From NCBI GenBank assembly GCA_910588175.1, contig CAJUQQ010000002.1, positions 38,359 through 102,358 on the forward strand: a stretch of DNA of 64,000 nucleotides, written 5' to 3'. The translations under genes and the position numbers were made by a program. Below the pieces are notes generated by a model, which did no database searches, was not told the origin of the DNA, and was given only the letters and a program-made list of their open reading frames with translations. This DNA comes from an uncultured Oscillibacter sp. Its GTDB lineage: Bacteria > Bacillota > Clostridia > Oscillospirales > Oscillospiraceae. Below, in pieces: positions 31,973 to 39,951 of this stretch (the stretch's first letter is position 1; each line of letters starts with the position of its first letter).

Positions 31973-32001
31973 TTGACATCCTGACGTCCCTCCTGTAGAG
32001 T
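31973..32001 (+). promoter_or_regulatory. Promoter of the NCS2 permease gene
   Basis: Consensus TTGACA (31973-31978), 17 bp, TAGAGT (31996-32001). The 67-base leader contains GGAAAGGT-GG-ACCTTTTCC, a short hairpin. I do not see a purine or xanthine riboswitch core. Confidence 0.65.
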
Positions 32002-32068
32002 AGGAAAGGTGGACCTTTTCCGAAGGCCCGGTACCTACAGAGAACGAAACAGGAAGGAGAACCCCGCC

Positions 32069-33424
32069 ATGAGAGCTCCCTCTGACCAGCAGGCGTTGTT
32101 CCAGCTTCGAGGCGTCCCTCCCCTGGGCTCCGCCGTCTCCCTGTCCCTCCAGCATCTTGTCGCCATGATCGTGGGCTGCGTCACGCCGCCCATCATCATC
32201 GCCGGGGCCATCGGCCTCAGCCAGACGGACCGGGTGCTGCTGATCCAGGCGTCCCTGGTGATGTCCGCGGTCTGCACCATCATTCAGCTCTATCCCGCCG
32301 GAAAATACTTCGGCTCCGGCCTGCCGGTGATCATGGGCGTCAGCTTCGCCTACGTCCCCAGCATGCAGGCCATTGCCTCCACCGGCGGCGGCGTGGGAGC
32401 CATTGCCGGAGCCATGATCGTGGGCGGAATCGTGGCGGTGATTGTGGGCGTGTTCGTGAAGAAGATCCGTCTCCTGTTCCCCCCGGTGATCACCGGCACG
32501 GTGGTTTTCACCATCGGCCTGTCCCTCTATCCCACGGCCATTAACTACATGGCGGGGGGAACGGCCAATACATACGAGCTGGTGGTGGAGGCCAAGGGAC
32601 AGACCGAGGCGCTGGTCTACGGCTCCTGGCAGAACTGGCTGGTGGCCGTGCTGACCCTGGCCATTGTCATGCTGCTGAACAACCACGGAAGGGGCATCTG
32701 CAAGCTGGCTTCCATCCTCATCGGCATGCTCTGCGGCTATGTCATCTCCATGTTCTTCGGCATGGTCTCCTTTGCCGAGGTGGGCTCCGCCGCCTGGTTC
32801 TCCCTGCCCCGGGTGATGCACTTCGGCATCACCTTCGACCTGCCCTCCTGCGTGGCCATCGGGCTGCTGTTCGCCATCAACTCCATCCAGGCCATCGGCG
32901 ACTTCACCGCCACCACCGTGGGCGGCGTCGACCGGGACCCCACGGACCAGGAGCTTCAGGGCGGCATCATCGCCTACGGCTTCAGCAACATTCTCACGGC
33001 CTTCTTCGGCGGCCTGCCTACGGCCACCTACTCCCAGAACGTGGGCATTGTCACCACCAACAAGGTGGTGAACCGGGTTGTCTTTGCGTTGACCGGCGGC
33101 TTTTTGCTGCTGGCGGGGCTTTCCCCCAAGTTCGCGGCGGTGCTGACCACCATTCCCCAGTGCGTGCTGGGTGGGGCCACCATCACCGTCTTCTCCACCA
33201 TCGCCATGACCGGCATGAAGCTCATTGCCTCCCAGGACTTGACGGCCCGGAACACCACCATCGTGGGACTGTCCGCCGCCCTGGGCGTGGGCGTCAGCCA
33301 GGCCAGCGGGGCCTTGGGACAGTTCCCCGAGGGCTTCACCATGATCTTCGGCAAATCCCCGGTGGTCATCGCCACGCTGATGGCGGTGCTGCTGAACCTG
33401 ATCCTTCCCAAAGAAAAACACTGA
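32069..33424 (+). CDS. NCS2-family nucleobase permease (xanthine/uracil type)
   Basis: A 451-aa proton-coupled nucleobase transporter with about 14 membrane segments. It shows the NCS2 features SLQHLVAMIVG at the start, FGSGLPVIMGVSFAYVPS, and the C-terminal signature region DRDPTDQELQGGIIAYGFSN and LPTATYSQNVGIVTTNKV. The glutamine/asparagine pattern QNVGI fits xanthine or uric acid carriers more than uracil, but this is not decisive. The start has AAGGAG nine bases upstream. It supplies substrate for purine use; the ygeW-ygeY-arcC cluster is 22 kb downstream. Confidence 0.9.
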   Translation: MRAPSDQQALFQLRGVPPLGSAVSLSLQHLVAMIVGCVTPPIIIAGAIGLSQTDRVLLIQASLVMSAVCTIIQLYPAGKYFGSGLPVIMGVSFAYVPSMQAIASTGGGVGAIAGAMIVGGIVAVIVGVFVKKIRLLFPPVITGTVVFTIGLSLYPTAINYMAGGTANTYELVVEAKGQTEALVYGSWQNWLVAVLTLAIVMLLNNHGRGICKLASILIGMLCGYVISMFFGMVSFAEVGSAAWFSLPRVMHFGITFDLPSCVAIGLLFAINSIQAIGDFTATTVGGVDRDPTDQELQGGIIAYGFSNILTAFFGGLPTATYSQNVGIVTTNKVVNRVVFALTGGFLLLAGLSPKFAAVLTTIPQCVLGGATITVFSTIAMTGMKLIASQDLTARNTTIVGLSAALGVGVSQASGALGQFPEGFTMIFGKSPVVIATLMAVLLNLILPKEKH

Positions 33425-33446
33425 GAGAGCGAGCATAGAGGTAACC

Positions 33447-33908
33447 ATGGAAATCGAAACTCTGCGTTTTCACTGCCCCGGCCTGGAGGACGGCGGCCGT
33501 TTCCCCCGGGACAACACCGGCCGGGGAAAGGATTTGTCCCCGGAAATTATCCTGGAAAATCTGTCCCCCCGGGCTAAGACCCTGGCGGTCACCTTAGAAG
33601 ATTTGTCCCACCCCATGAAGGGCTTCACCCACTGGGTGATGTGGAACTTCCCCGCCCGGGAGGTCATTCCCGGCGGCCTGCCCAAGTACGAGCGGCTGGA
33701 GTGCGGGGCCGCCCAGGGCATTGCCTACGGCGTCCACCGCTATGCGGGGCCCAAGCCCCCCATCTGGTCCCGGCACCGCTACCGGCTGACGGTTTATGCC
33801 CTGGACTGCGTCCTGGGGCTGAGCTCCAACGCCTGGAAGAAGCACTTCCTCAAGGCGGCGGAGGGGCACGTTTTGCAGAAGGGAAGCCTGACGGCGGAAT
33901 TTGGATAA
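33447..33908 (+). CDS. YbhB/YbcL family Raf-kinase-inhibitor-like protein (PEBP)
   Basis: A 153-aa protein of the phosphatidylethanolamine-binding family. Typical are NLSPRAKTLAVTLEDLSHP, FTHWVMWNFPA, the GPKPP loop and HRYRLTVYALD. The bacterial members are cytoplasmic with unclear ligand. It is 22 bases downstream of the permease, possibly in the same transcript, and ends at a strong terminator. Confidence 0.9.
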   Translation: MEIETLRFHCPGLEDGGRFPRDNTGRGKDLSPEIILENLSPRAKTLAVTLEDLSHPMKGFTHWVMWNFPAREVIPGGLPKYERLECGAAQGIAYGVHRYAGPKPPIWSRHRYRLTVYALDCVLGLSSNAWKKHFLKAAEGHVLQKGSLTAEFG

Positions 33909-33918
33909 ACGCGCTGAA

Positions 33919-33949
33919 CCCAGGGAGGCACAGCCTCCCTGGGCTTTTT
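33919..33949 (+). terminator. Terminator after the PEBP gene
   Basis: The stem CCCAGGGAGG/CCTCCCTGGG with loop CACAG is followed by CTTTTTA. Confidence 0.9.
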
Positions 33950-34016
33950 ATGGAATGGATTCCATGCCGGTTCCGCAGCAAAGTGCTTTCATATGCGCAC
34001 AAGTGTCCTTGACTGC

Positions 34017-34045
34017 TTGACAGGCATCCGTTTTCGCGTTATAAT
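34017..34045 (+). promoter_or_regulatory. Promoter of the zinc-ribbon gene
   Basis: Perfect TTGACA (34017-34022), 17 bp, perfect TATAAT (34040-34045): one of the strongest promoters in the window, in front of a truncated gene. Confidence 0.8.
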
Positions 34046-34113
34046 ACACAACACTATATACTGAATTTCGGCAATATGTGACAAATACGACAAAGAAGAG
34101 AGAGGGAAACGTG

Positions 34114-34287
34114 ATGTATTGCAAACGGTGTGGGAATGTGATTTCGGACTCTGCGGTGGTGTGCCCTTCCTGTGGCTCCATGCCGGCGGATACGGCGCTG
34201 GCCGGAGAGGACACGGTTTCCGCCGGCGATTGGCTCCTCACGCTTTTCCTGGCGGGGATACCCCCGGTTATGAATACAGGTTCTTAA
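34114..34287 (+). pseudogene. Zinc-ribbon membrane protein truncated by a MITE end
   Basis: The 57-aa frame starts with a zinc ribbon (MYCKRCGNVISDSAVVCPSC, two CxxC pairs) and a linker. It then enters GDWLLTLFLAGIP, the first half of a membrane helix known from longer zinc-ribbon proteins that continue with further helices. The last residues (PPVMNTGS) and the stop are encoded by a 24-bp sequence identical to the right end of the MITE at 35678-35840. So the gene lost its membrane part and gained a MITE-encoded tail. It keeps a very strong promoter and a good ribosome site (GAGGGAAACGTG) and may still be expressed. Confidence 0.65.
34261..34284 (+). repeat. MITE right-end fragment
   Basis: 24 bases identical to 35817-35840, the right end of the second MITE (CCCCCGGTTATGAATACAGG and four more bases), followed in both places by TA. 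With the other copy it forms direct repeats around the ATP-grasp gene. Confidence 0.75.
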
Positions 34288-34331
34288 AGTGCTGAACCGT
34301 TTTGCTTTCCGCTTTAAAGGAGGAACCCCGT

Positions 34332-35531
34332 ATGAATTTTGTCTTTATCTCCCCGAACTTTCCCGAGGCCTACCGGTGGTTCTGCGTCCGCCTCCGGGAA
34401 AACGGCGTCAACGTCCTGGGCGTGGGGGACGCGCCCTATGACCTGCTGCATCCGGATTTGAAATGGGCACTGACCGAGTATTACCGGGTGGACAGCCTGG
34501 AGGATTATGACCAGCCCCTCCGGGCCCTGGGCTATTTCACCGGGCGTTACGGAAAGATCGACTGGGTGGAGAGCAACAACGAGTATTGGCTGGAGCTGGA
34601 CGCCCGGCTCCGGACGGACTTCAACATTACCACCGGACCCAAGTCCCACGAAATCGGGAAGTACAAAAGCAAGCTGGCCATGAAGGAGTATTACCGGAAG
34701 GCCGGGGTGCCCTGCGCCCGCTGCGCCCCGGTGACGGACCTGGCGGCGGCCCTGGACTTTGTCCGGGAGGTGGGCTATCCCGTGGTGGTCAAGCCGGACA
34801 ACGGCGTGGGAGCCGTGGCCACCTGGCGGCTGGAGAGCGGCGCGGACCTGGAGCGCTTTTTCCGGGCCCGGCCGGAGACGCCCTACTTAATCGAGGAGTA
34901 TCTCTCCGGCTCCGTCACCACCTATGACGGAATCTGCGACTCCAGGGGAGAGGTCCTGTTCGCCGCCAGCCATGTCACCCGGAACTCCATTATGGACATG
35001 GTCAACGAGGGCGTGCCCACGTATTACTACGTGGACAAGGAGGTCCCCGCTGACGTGGAGGCCGCCGGAAAGGCCACGCTGAAGGCCTTCGGCGCGGCCA
35101 GCCGTTTTTTCCACCTGGAGTTTTTCCGCCTGACGGCGGACAAGCCGGGGGTGGGGAAAACCGGGGACATCGCGGCCCTGGAGGTCAACATGCGTCCCGC
35201 CGGGGGCTTTACCCCGGACATGCTGAATTTCAGCCAGAGCGCGGATGTGTACCGCATCTGGGCGGACATGGTGGCCTTCGACCAGCTGCGCCACACCTAT
35301 AACGGGCCGCACCGGTACTGCGTTTACGCGGGCCGGAGGGACCGGCGGCGCTACGCCCTGTCCCTAGGGGAGCTGGAGGCCCGCTGCGGCGGCCGCGCCC
35401 GGCTCTTCACCCGGATGCCCGACGCGCTGGCGGGCACCATGGGCAATCAGGTGGCCATTGCCTGCTTCGACACCATGGAGGAAGTGGAGGGTTTTATCCA
35501 AACGGCCTTCCGGCTGTGGGAGGAAGGATAA
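34332..35531 (+). CDS. ATP-grasp carboxylate-amine ligase-like protein
   Basis: A 399-aa ATP-grasp enzyme. The N-terminal Rossmann-like part (FVFISPNFPEAYRWFCVRL) precedes the ATP-grasp core: GPKSHEIGKYKSKLAMKEYY, VGYPVVVKPDNGVGA with the ATP-binding lysine, YLIEEYLSGSVTTYDG, and metal-binding EVNMRPAGGFTPDM. It would join a carboxylate to an amine or similar nucleophile; the substrate is unknown and no peptide or amino-acid biosynthesis partner is near. AAAGGAGG precedes the start at 34332. The gene is enclosed by direct 24-bp repeats of MITE origin. Confidence 0.87.
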   Translation: MNFVFISPNFPEAYRWFCVRLRENGVNVLGVGDAPYDLLHPDLKWALTEYYRVDSLEDYDQPLRALGYFTGRYGKIDWVESNNEYWLELDARLRTDFNITTGPKSHEIGKYKSKLAMKEYYRKAGVPCARCAPVTDLAAALDFVREVGYPVVVKPDNGVGAVATWRLESGADLERFFRARPETPYLIEEYLSGSVTTYDGICDSRGEVLFAASHVTRNSIMDMVNEGVPTYYYVDKEVPADVEAAGKATLKAFGAASRFFHLEFFRLTADKPGVGKTGDIAALEVNMRPAGGFTPDMLNFSQSADVYRIWADMVAFDQLRHTYNGPHRYCVYAGRRDRRRYALSLGELEARCGGRARLFTRMPDALAGTMGNQVAIACFDTMEEVEGFIQTAFRLWEEG

Positions 35532-35548
35532 GCGATTATCATGGAGAA

Positions 35549-35570
35549 AGGGGCGGCGGCAGCCGCCCCT
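35549..35570 (+). terminator. Hairpin after the ATP-grasp gene
   Basis: AGGGGCGG/CCGCCCCT with a short loop, followed by CCAGTTTGTC; a weak terminator. Confidence 0.45.
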
Positions 35571-35626
35571 CCAGTTTGTCAAAAAACGCGGAGGACTGAT
35601 TCGACGGGAAGGAAGGGTGCGTGGGG

Positions 35627-35679
35627 CTGCGCCCGCAGACGCGTTTCGGAGCGCAACCGCCGCTTGAGGCGGCTCTTAG
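35627..35679 (+). repeat. Dispersed 53-54 bp repeat, copy B
   Basis: It runs from CTGCGCCCGCAG to GGCTCTTAG and matches the minus-strand copy at 14300-14353 except for about six positions. It abuts the left end of the second MITE. Confidence 0.6.
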
Positions 35680-35840
35680 AACCTGTATTCACAACCGCTG
35701 GACGCCGTATGAGGGGTCTTTTTCCCGCCATACCGCGTCAATTTTCCTTGAAATCCGTCAGGACTCCTGCGAAAAATTTCCTTGTCCGGCGAGAAAAATC
35801 CTCGCCCATCCGGCATCCCCCGGTTATGAATACAGGTTCT
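35678..35840. mobile_element. MITE-like element, 163 bp, copy 2
   Basis: Terminal inverted repeats of 20 bp with one mismatch (AGAACCTGTATTCAyAACCG), flanked by TTA/TTA or TA. The core matches that of copy 1 (13246-13411): TTTTTCCCGCC, GCGTCAATTTTCCTTG, CGTCAG, CCTGCGAAAA, TTTCCTTG, GGCGAG-CTCGCC, GGCAT. No coding capacity. The remaining sequence to the next gene (35841-35983) is AT-rich with T-runs; I see no clear feature there beyond the ribosome site. Confidence 0.65.
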
Positions 35841-35983
35841 TAGCGCGGAGAGAAATCCGGGAAGAGTTTCCCACGCTTTTTTTCACAAAAATTTTTTTCG
35901 CGAAACCGGAAACTTTTTTTCCTGCCCCTCCGTCTATGTATCGGAAGCAATCCACAAGACCATTTTAACATAAGGAGATTGAC

Positions 35984-36613
35984 ATGAAAAAGAAGTTTCT
36001 CGCGCTGGCTCTGGCGCTGACCCTGACCCTGTCCCTGGCCGCCTGCGGCGGCAAGGACGCTCCTGCCCAGGACGGCACCCCCGACGCTCCCACGGTCAGC
36101 ACCCCCGAAGACGGTGAATCCGGCGCCCCCGAAGACGGCGGGACGGACGGCTCCGGCGAACCCGGTACTCCCGTGGAAGGCGAGTCCCAGGCGGATGTGG
36201 ACCTCACCGCCTTTTACGACACCCTCCGGGCGGAGAGCACCTGGCCGGAGCTGATGAACGTGACGGAGGACGAGACCATGAAGGAACTCCTCGACTCCTA
36301 TTATCCCGGCCTCTCGGAGATTCCCACCAAGCAGTGCGGGGTCTACATTGCCGCCATCTCCGCCGCCGTGGGGGAGATCGCCCTGGTGGAGGTGGAAAAC
36401 GCCGAAGATGTGCAGGCGGTGGCGGACATCTTCCAGGCCCGCGTCGATTACCAGGTGGGCGACGACACAAACCCCGGCGGGGCTTGGTATCCCGAGACCA
36501 TTGAAGGCTGGAAAACCAAATCCCAAATCGTCAGCCACGGCAATTACGTCATGCTGGCGGTAGGAGATGCCGCTGAGGCGGCGGTGGAGCGCTTTGAGGG
36601 TCTGTTTGCGTGA
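35984..36613 (+). CDS. DUF4358 lipoprotein
   Basis: A 209-aa secreted lipoprotein. The signal peptide ends at a lipobox with cysteine 21 (LAAC). A Pro/Glu/Asp/Gly-rich linker (residues 25-68) leads to a DUF4358 domain: LLDSYYPGLSEIP, CGVYIAAISAAVGEIALVEV, and a closing NYVMLAVGDAAEAAVERF. Function unknown. TAAGGAGATTGAC fits the start. It ends at a good terminator. Confidence 0.85.
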   Translation: MKKKFLALALALTLTLSLAACGGKDAPAQDGTPDAPTVSTPEDGESGAPEDGGTDGSGEPGTPVEGESQADVDLTAFYDTLRAESTWPELMNVTEDETMKELLDSYYPGLSEIPTKQCGVYIAAISAAVGEIALVEVENAEDVQAVADIFQARVDYQVGDDTNPGGAWYPETIEGWKTKSQIVSHGNYVMLAVGDAAEAAVERFEGLFA

Positions 36614-36630
36614 CGGGTAAACCTCGTGAA

Positions 36631-36665
36631 AAATGGGCGGCGCGGAGAAAGCGCCGCCTATTTTG
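36631..36665 (+). terminator. Terminator after the DUF4358 gene
   Basis: The stem GGCGGCGC/GCGCCGCC (36636-36658) is flanked by AAAA and TATTTT. Confidence 0.8.
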
Positions 36666-36720
36666 CACCCTTTTTACAAAGTTTACAAGGAAAGACGCTG
36701 CCTTCTGTGAAAATTGACGG

Positions 36721-36774
36721 TTGACTTTGGTATGAAATCGGACTATAGTATCCCCTATAAGTCTGATTTCGTAC
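36721..36774 (+). promoter_or_regulatory. marR promoter with overlapping MarR-type operator
   Basis: TTGACT (36721-36726), 17 bp, TATAGT (36744-36749). An imperfect 45-bp inverted repeat (36730-36774; left arm GTATGAAATCGGACTATA, right arm in reverse GTACGAAATCAGACTTATA) covers the spacer, the -10 and the start region. That is the expected position of an autoregulatory MarR operator. Confidence 0.75.
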
Positions 36775-36795
36775 TTGGAAGGAGAACCTTCGCCG

Positions 36796-37236
36796 ATGGA
36801 CGCCTATAAACTGTTTCAGGATTACATCTGCCTCCAGCACCAGATTGACGAGTGCTACCATGAGCTGGCCGTCCGGCAAAGGCTCTCCGACAGCGCGCTG
36901 CTGGTGCTTTGGAGCCTGTTGGAGCTGGGGGAGGGCTGCACCCAGCGGGACATTTGCCGCCAGTTCGCCCTGACGAAGCAGACGGTTCACTCCTCCGTGC
37001 GGAAGCTGGCGAAGGAAGGTTTTCTGTCCCTCCGGCCCGGTTCCGGCCGGGAGGTCCGGGTCTACCCCACGGAGGCGGGCCGGGCCCTGATCCGGGAGAA
37101 GATCCTCCCGGTAAAAAACGCCGAGGAAGCCGCCTCCCGCCGCATGGAAGCGGAGGAGCTGGAACAGATGCTCCGGCTGACCCGGAAGTGGTTTGCCCTG
37201 TTCCAGGAGGAGTCCGCCGCCATTCCGCCAAAATAA
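36796..37236 (+). CDS. MarR-family transcriptional regulator
   Basis: A 146-aa winged-helix regulator: DSALLVLWSLLELGEGCTQR, then the recognition region CRQFALTKQTVHSSVRKLAKE and wing LSLRPGSGREVRVYPTEAG. It probably represses itself and the MATE efflux gene 50 bases downstream until a drug-like ligand binds. The start is taken at ATG 36796, 11 bases after AGGAG; a TTG at 36775 overlaps the operator. A hairpin without T-run (37241-37261) lies before the efflux gene. Confidence 0.88.
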   Translation: MDAYKLFQDYICLQHQIDECYHELAVRQRLSDSALLVLWSLLELGEGCTQRDICRQFALTKQTVHSSVRKLAKEGFLSLRPGSGREVRVYPTEAGRALIREKILPVKNAEEAASRRMEAEELEQMLRLTRKWFALFQEESAAIPPK

Positions 37237-37240
37237 AACC

Positions 37241-37261
37241 GCCGGGACCATCCCGGCGGCC
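37241..37261 (+). terminator. Intercistronic hairpin, marR-MATE
   Basis: CCGCCGGG-ACCAT-CCCGGCGG with no T-run; it may reduce read-through or protect mRNA ends. Confidence 0.35.
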
Positions 37262-37286
37262 TGCTATACAGAGAAAGGAAATCCCT

Positions 37287-38621
37287 ATGCATATCCATTT
37301 ATCCGAGCACTTTACCTATGGAAAGCTGCTGCGCTTTACCTTCCCCACGGTGGTCATGCTGATCTTTACCTCCATCTATGGCGTGGTGGACGGCGTCTTC
37401 GTCTCCAACTACGCAGGGAAGACCGCCTTCGCGGCGGTGAACCTCATTATGCCCGCCCTGATGATCTTCGCCGCGGTGGGATTCATGCTGGGCACCGGCG
37501 GCAGCGCCGTGGTGGCCCGGACCATGGGGGAGGGAGACCTGCCCCGGGCCAACCGGTACTTTTCCCTCATTGTTCTTGCCGGATTCCTGGCCGGCGCGGT
37601 TCTGACCGTGATTGCGGAGCTCACCATGGAGCCCCTCTGCCTCCTCCTGGGGGCCACGGGAGAACTGCTCCCCCTGGCCGTCCGCTACGGCCGTATTTTG
37701 TCCCTGGCCCTGGTGCCCTTCATTTTGCAGAATATGTTTCAGAGCTTCCTGGTGGCGGCGGAGCGGCCCAAGCTGGGCCTGGGGCTCACCGTGGCGGCGG
37801 GGCTGACCAACATGGTTGGGGACTGGCTTCTGGTGGGGGTTTTGCCCTGGGGCGTGGCCGGGGCGGCCATCGCCACGGTGGCCAGCTCCTTTGTGGGGGG
37901 CGTGGTGCCCCTGGTCTACTTCCTCCTGCCCAACAAGACCCCCCTCCGGCTGGTAAAACCCCGGCTGGAGGGCCGGGTGCTGGCCCAGACCTGCTCCAAC
38001 GGCTCCTCGGAGATGATGAGCAGCCTCTCCACCTCCCTGGTCAGCATCCTCTACAACTTCCAGCTCATGCGCCTCATCGGCGAAGACGGCGTGGCCGCCT
38101 TCGGGGTCATCATGTATGTGAACTTCATCTTCATCGGCGTCTTCATGGGCTACTCCATCGGCGCGGGCCCCATTATCAGCTACCACTATGGCGCGGGAAA
38201 TCAGCCGGAGCTGCAAAGCCTTCTCCGCAAGAGCCTGCTTCTGATGCTGGCGGGCTGCGCCGGGCTCACCGCCGCCGCCGTGGGCTTGGCGTTCCCCCTG
38301 TCCCGCGTCTTTGTGAGCTATGACCCAGAGTTGCTGGCCCTCACCACCCGGGGCTTCCGGCTGTATGCTCTGTCCTTCCTGGCCATGGGCTTCAACATCT
38401 TCGGCTCCGCTTTTTTCACCGCCCTGGGAAACGGCGTGCTCTCCGCCGCCATCGCCTTCCTGCGGACCCTGCTGTTTCAGACGGCGGCCATTTTCATCCT
38501 GCCCCTCTTCCTGGGGCTGGACGGCATCTGGCTGGCGGTGACGGCGGCGGAGCTGCTGACCCTGGCGGTAACCGTCCTGTTTCTCGCCACCCAGCGGAAA
38601 CGGTACGGCTACGGCGGCTAA
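37287..38621 (+). CDS. MATE-family multidrug efflux transporter
   Basis: A 444-aa polytopic protein with twelve membrane segments in two similar halves. The family pattern is seen in VVMLIFTSIYGVVDGVFVSN, MLGTGGSAVVARTMGEGD and, in the second half, GAGPIISYHYGAGNQPELQ. It would export cationic compounds using a sodium or proton gradient. It is controlled by the adjacent MarR. Its stop overlaps the convergent cysG-like stop by 4 bases (CTAA), so there is no terminator between them. Confidence 0.92.
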   Translation: MHIHLSEHFTYGKLLRFTFPTVVMLIFTSIYGVVDGVFVSNYAGKTAFAAVNLIMPALMIFAAVGFMLGTGGSAVVARTMGEGDLPRANRYFSLIVLAGFLAGAVLTVIAELTMEPLCLLLGATGELLPLAVRYGRILSLALVPFILQNMFQSFLVAAERPKLGLGLTVAAGLTNMVGDWLLVGVLPWGVAGAAIATVASSFVGGVVPLVYFLLPNKTPLRLVKPRLEGRVLAQTCSNGSSEMMSSLSTSLVSILYNFQLMRLIGEDGVAAFGVIMYVNFIFIGVFMGYSIGAGPIISYHYGAGNQPELQSLLRKSLLLMLAGCAGLTAAAVGLAFPLSRVFVSYDPELLALTTRGFRLYALSFLAMGFNIFGSAFFTALGNGVLSAAIAFLRTLLFQTAAIFILPLFLGLDGIWLAVTAAELLTLAVTVLFLATQRKRYGYGG

Positions 38622-39949
38622 CCCTGTAGATCCATCCCCGCAGTGCCCCCGACCACGATGACGGCGGGGGCCTCCGCCCCGGCCTCCCGGGCCCGCTCCG
38701 CGATGTCTCCCAACGTCCCCCGGACCGCCCGGGGGGCGTTTTTTCCGCCGATCACGGCGGCGGGAGTGGACCGCGGCAGTCCGGCTCCGATGAGTCCCCG
38801 GGCGATTTCCTCCAACTGGGACAGGCCCATGAGGAATACCAGCGTTCCCGGCAGCCGGGCCAGCTCCTCCCAGCGGGAGGGCGGTCCCTCCGGCAAATCC
38901 GCCGTGTGGGCTGTGACCACATGAAAGCCCCGGCTTACCCCCCGGTGGGTGACGGGAATCCCCGACGCCCCCGGCACGGCCACGGCGGAGGTGACCCCGG
39001 GCACATACTCCCACCCAATTCCGGCGGCCTGGAGGGCCAGGGCCTCTTCCCCGCCCCGGCCGAGGACGAAGGGGTCCCCGCCCTTGAGGCGGACCACCGT
39101 CTTTCCCTCCCGGGCCTTGGAAATCAGCAGGGCGTTGATCTCCTCCTGCGCCATGGAGTGCCGCCCTTGCCGTTTGCCCACATAGAGCCGCTCCGCCCCC
39201 TCCGGGGCCGCGTCCAGCAGCGCCGGGTCCAGTAGGTCGTCGTAAACCACCGCGCCGCACCGCTCCAGCAGGCGGAGACCCCGGAGGGTGATCAGGTCCG
39301 CCGCCCCGCAGCCCGCGCCCACCAGATAGACCTTCCCGGTCCTGGGCGCGCCCTCCAGCACCGCCGCCAGGGGGGCTTCCTCCAGGGGGAAGCCTCCCTC
39401 CAGGCAGGCGGAAAACAGCCGGGCGAAGGCCCCGGCGCGATGTTCCTCCGGCACCCGCTCCCGGACCAGGGGGCGCAGGGAGGCCAGGTAGGCCAGAAGC
39501 TCCCCGAAGTCCTCCGGGATCTGTTCCTCCGCCCGCCGCCTCACCCAGGCGGCGGCGCTGGGACTGGCCCCGGCGGTGGAAACGCCTATGGTCAGGTCTC
39601 CCCGTTTCACCAGGGCGGGAAACAGGAAGGTACACTGCGCCTTGTCGTCCACCGTGTTCACCAGGACGCCCCGCTCCCGGCAGAGGGCGGCAATCTCCCG
39701 GTTGGTCTCCCGGCTGTCCGAGGCGGCGACGGCAAAGAACTTCCCCTCCAGCATGGCGGGGTCAAAGGTCCGCCGGAGCAGCGTCAGCCCCGGCAGGGCC
39801 GCAATCTCCGGCAGAAGCTCCGGCGCGGCCACGGTGAGCCGGGGACCGTAGGGCAGGAGCTTTTGAATTTTCCGGGCCGCTACGGCCCCGCCGCCTACGA
39901 CGAGGCCCTCCCGGCCCTCCAGGTCCATGAAAAAGGGAAAGTACGCCAT
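38618..39949 (-). CDS. cysG: Bifunctional siroheme synthase (precorrin-2 dehydrogenase + uroporphyrinogen-III methyltransferase)
   Basis: A 443-aa fusion for siroheme synthesis. Residues 1-200 form the precorrin-2 dehydrogenase/ferrochelatase part (LVVGGGAVAARKIQKLL, NTVDDKAQCTFLFPALVKRG). Residues 205-443 are the SAM-dependent methyltransferase (VYLVGAGCGAADLITLRG, VRLKGGDPFVLGRGGEEA, GIPVTHRG). Together they turn uroporphyrinogen III into siroheme. It lies 2 bases from the ABC ATPase and downstream of the siroheme-dependent reductase on the same strand, so the cluster makes enzyme and cofactor together. Confidence 0.93.
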   Translation of the reverse strand: MAYFPFFMDLEGREGLVVGGGAVAARKIQKLLPYGPRLTVAAPELLPEIAALPGLTLLRRTFDPAMLEGKFFAVAASDSRETNREIAALCRERGVLVNTVDDKAQCTFLFPALVKRGDLTIGVSTAGASPSAAAWVRRRAEEQIPEDFGELLAYLASLRPLVRERVPEEHRAGAFARLFSACLEGGFPLEEAPLAAVLEGAPRTGKVYLVGAGCGAADLITLRGLRLLERCGAVVYDDLLDPALLDAAPEGAERLYVGKRQGRHSMAQEEINALLISKAREGKTVVRLKGGDPFVLGRGGEEALALQAAGIGWEYVPGVTSAVAVPGASGIPVTHRGVSRGFHVVTAHTADLPEGPPSRWEELARLPGTLVFLMGLSQLEEIARGLIGAGLPRSTPAAVIGGKNAPRAVRGTLGDIAERAREAGAEAPAVIVVGGTAGMDLQG

Positions 39950-39951
39950 GC

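Noticed and set aside
32002..32068. Purine or xanthine riboswitch before the NCS2 permease
   Set aside because: Only a short GGAAAGGT hairpin is visible; the conserved junction sequences are absent.
35541..35843. 100-aa ORF ending PPVMNTGS
   Set aside because: It spans a terminator hairpin, a dispersed repeat and the second MITE, lacks a ribosome site, and is not protein-like.
37299..39635. 778-aa open frame on the minus strand
   Set aside because: It runs across the convergent MATE and cysG-like genes in another frame and has Gly/Arg/Gln-rich composition without recognisable motifs.
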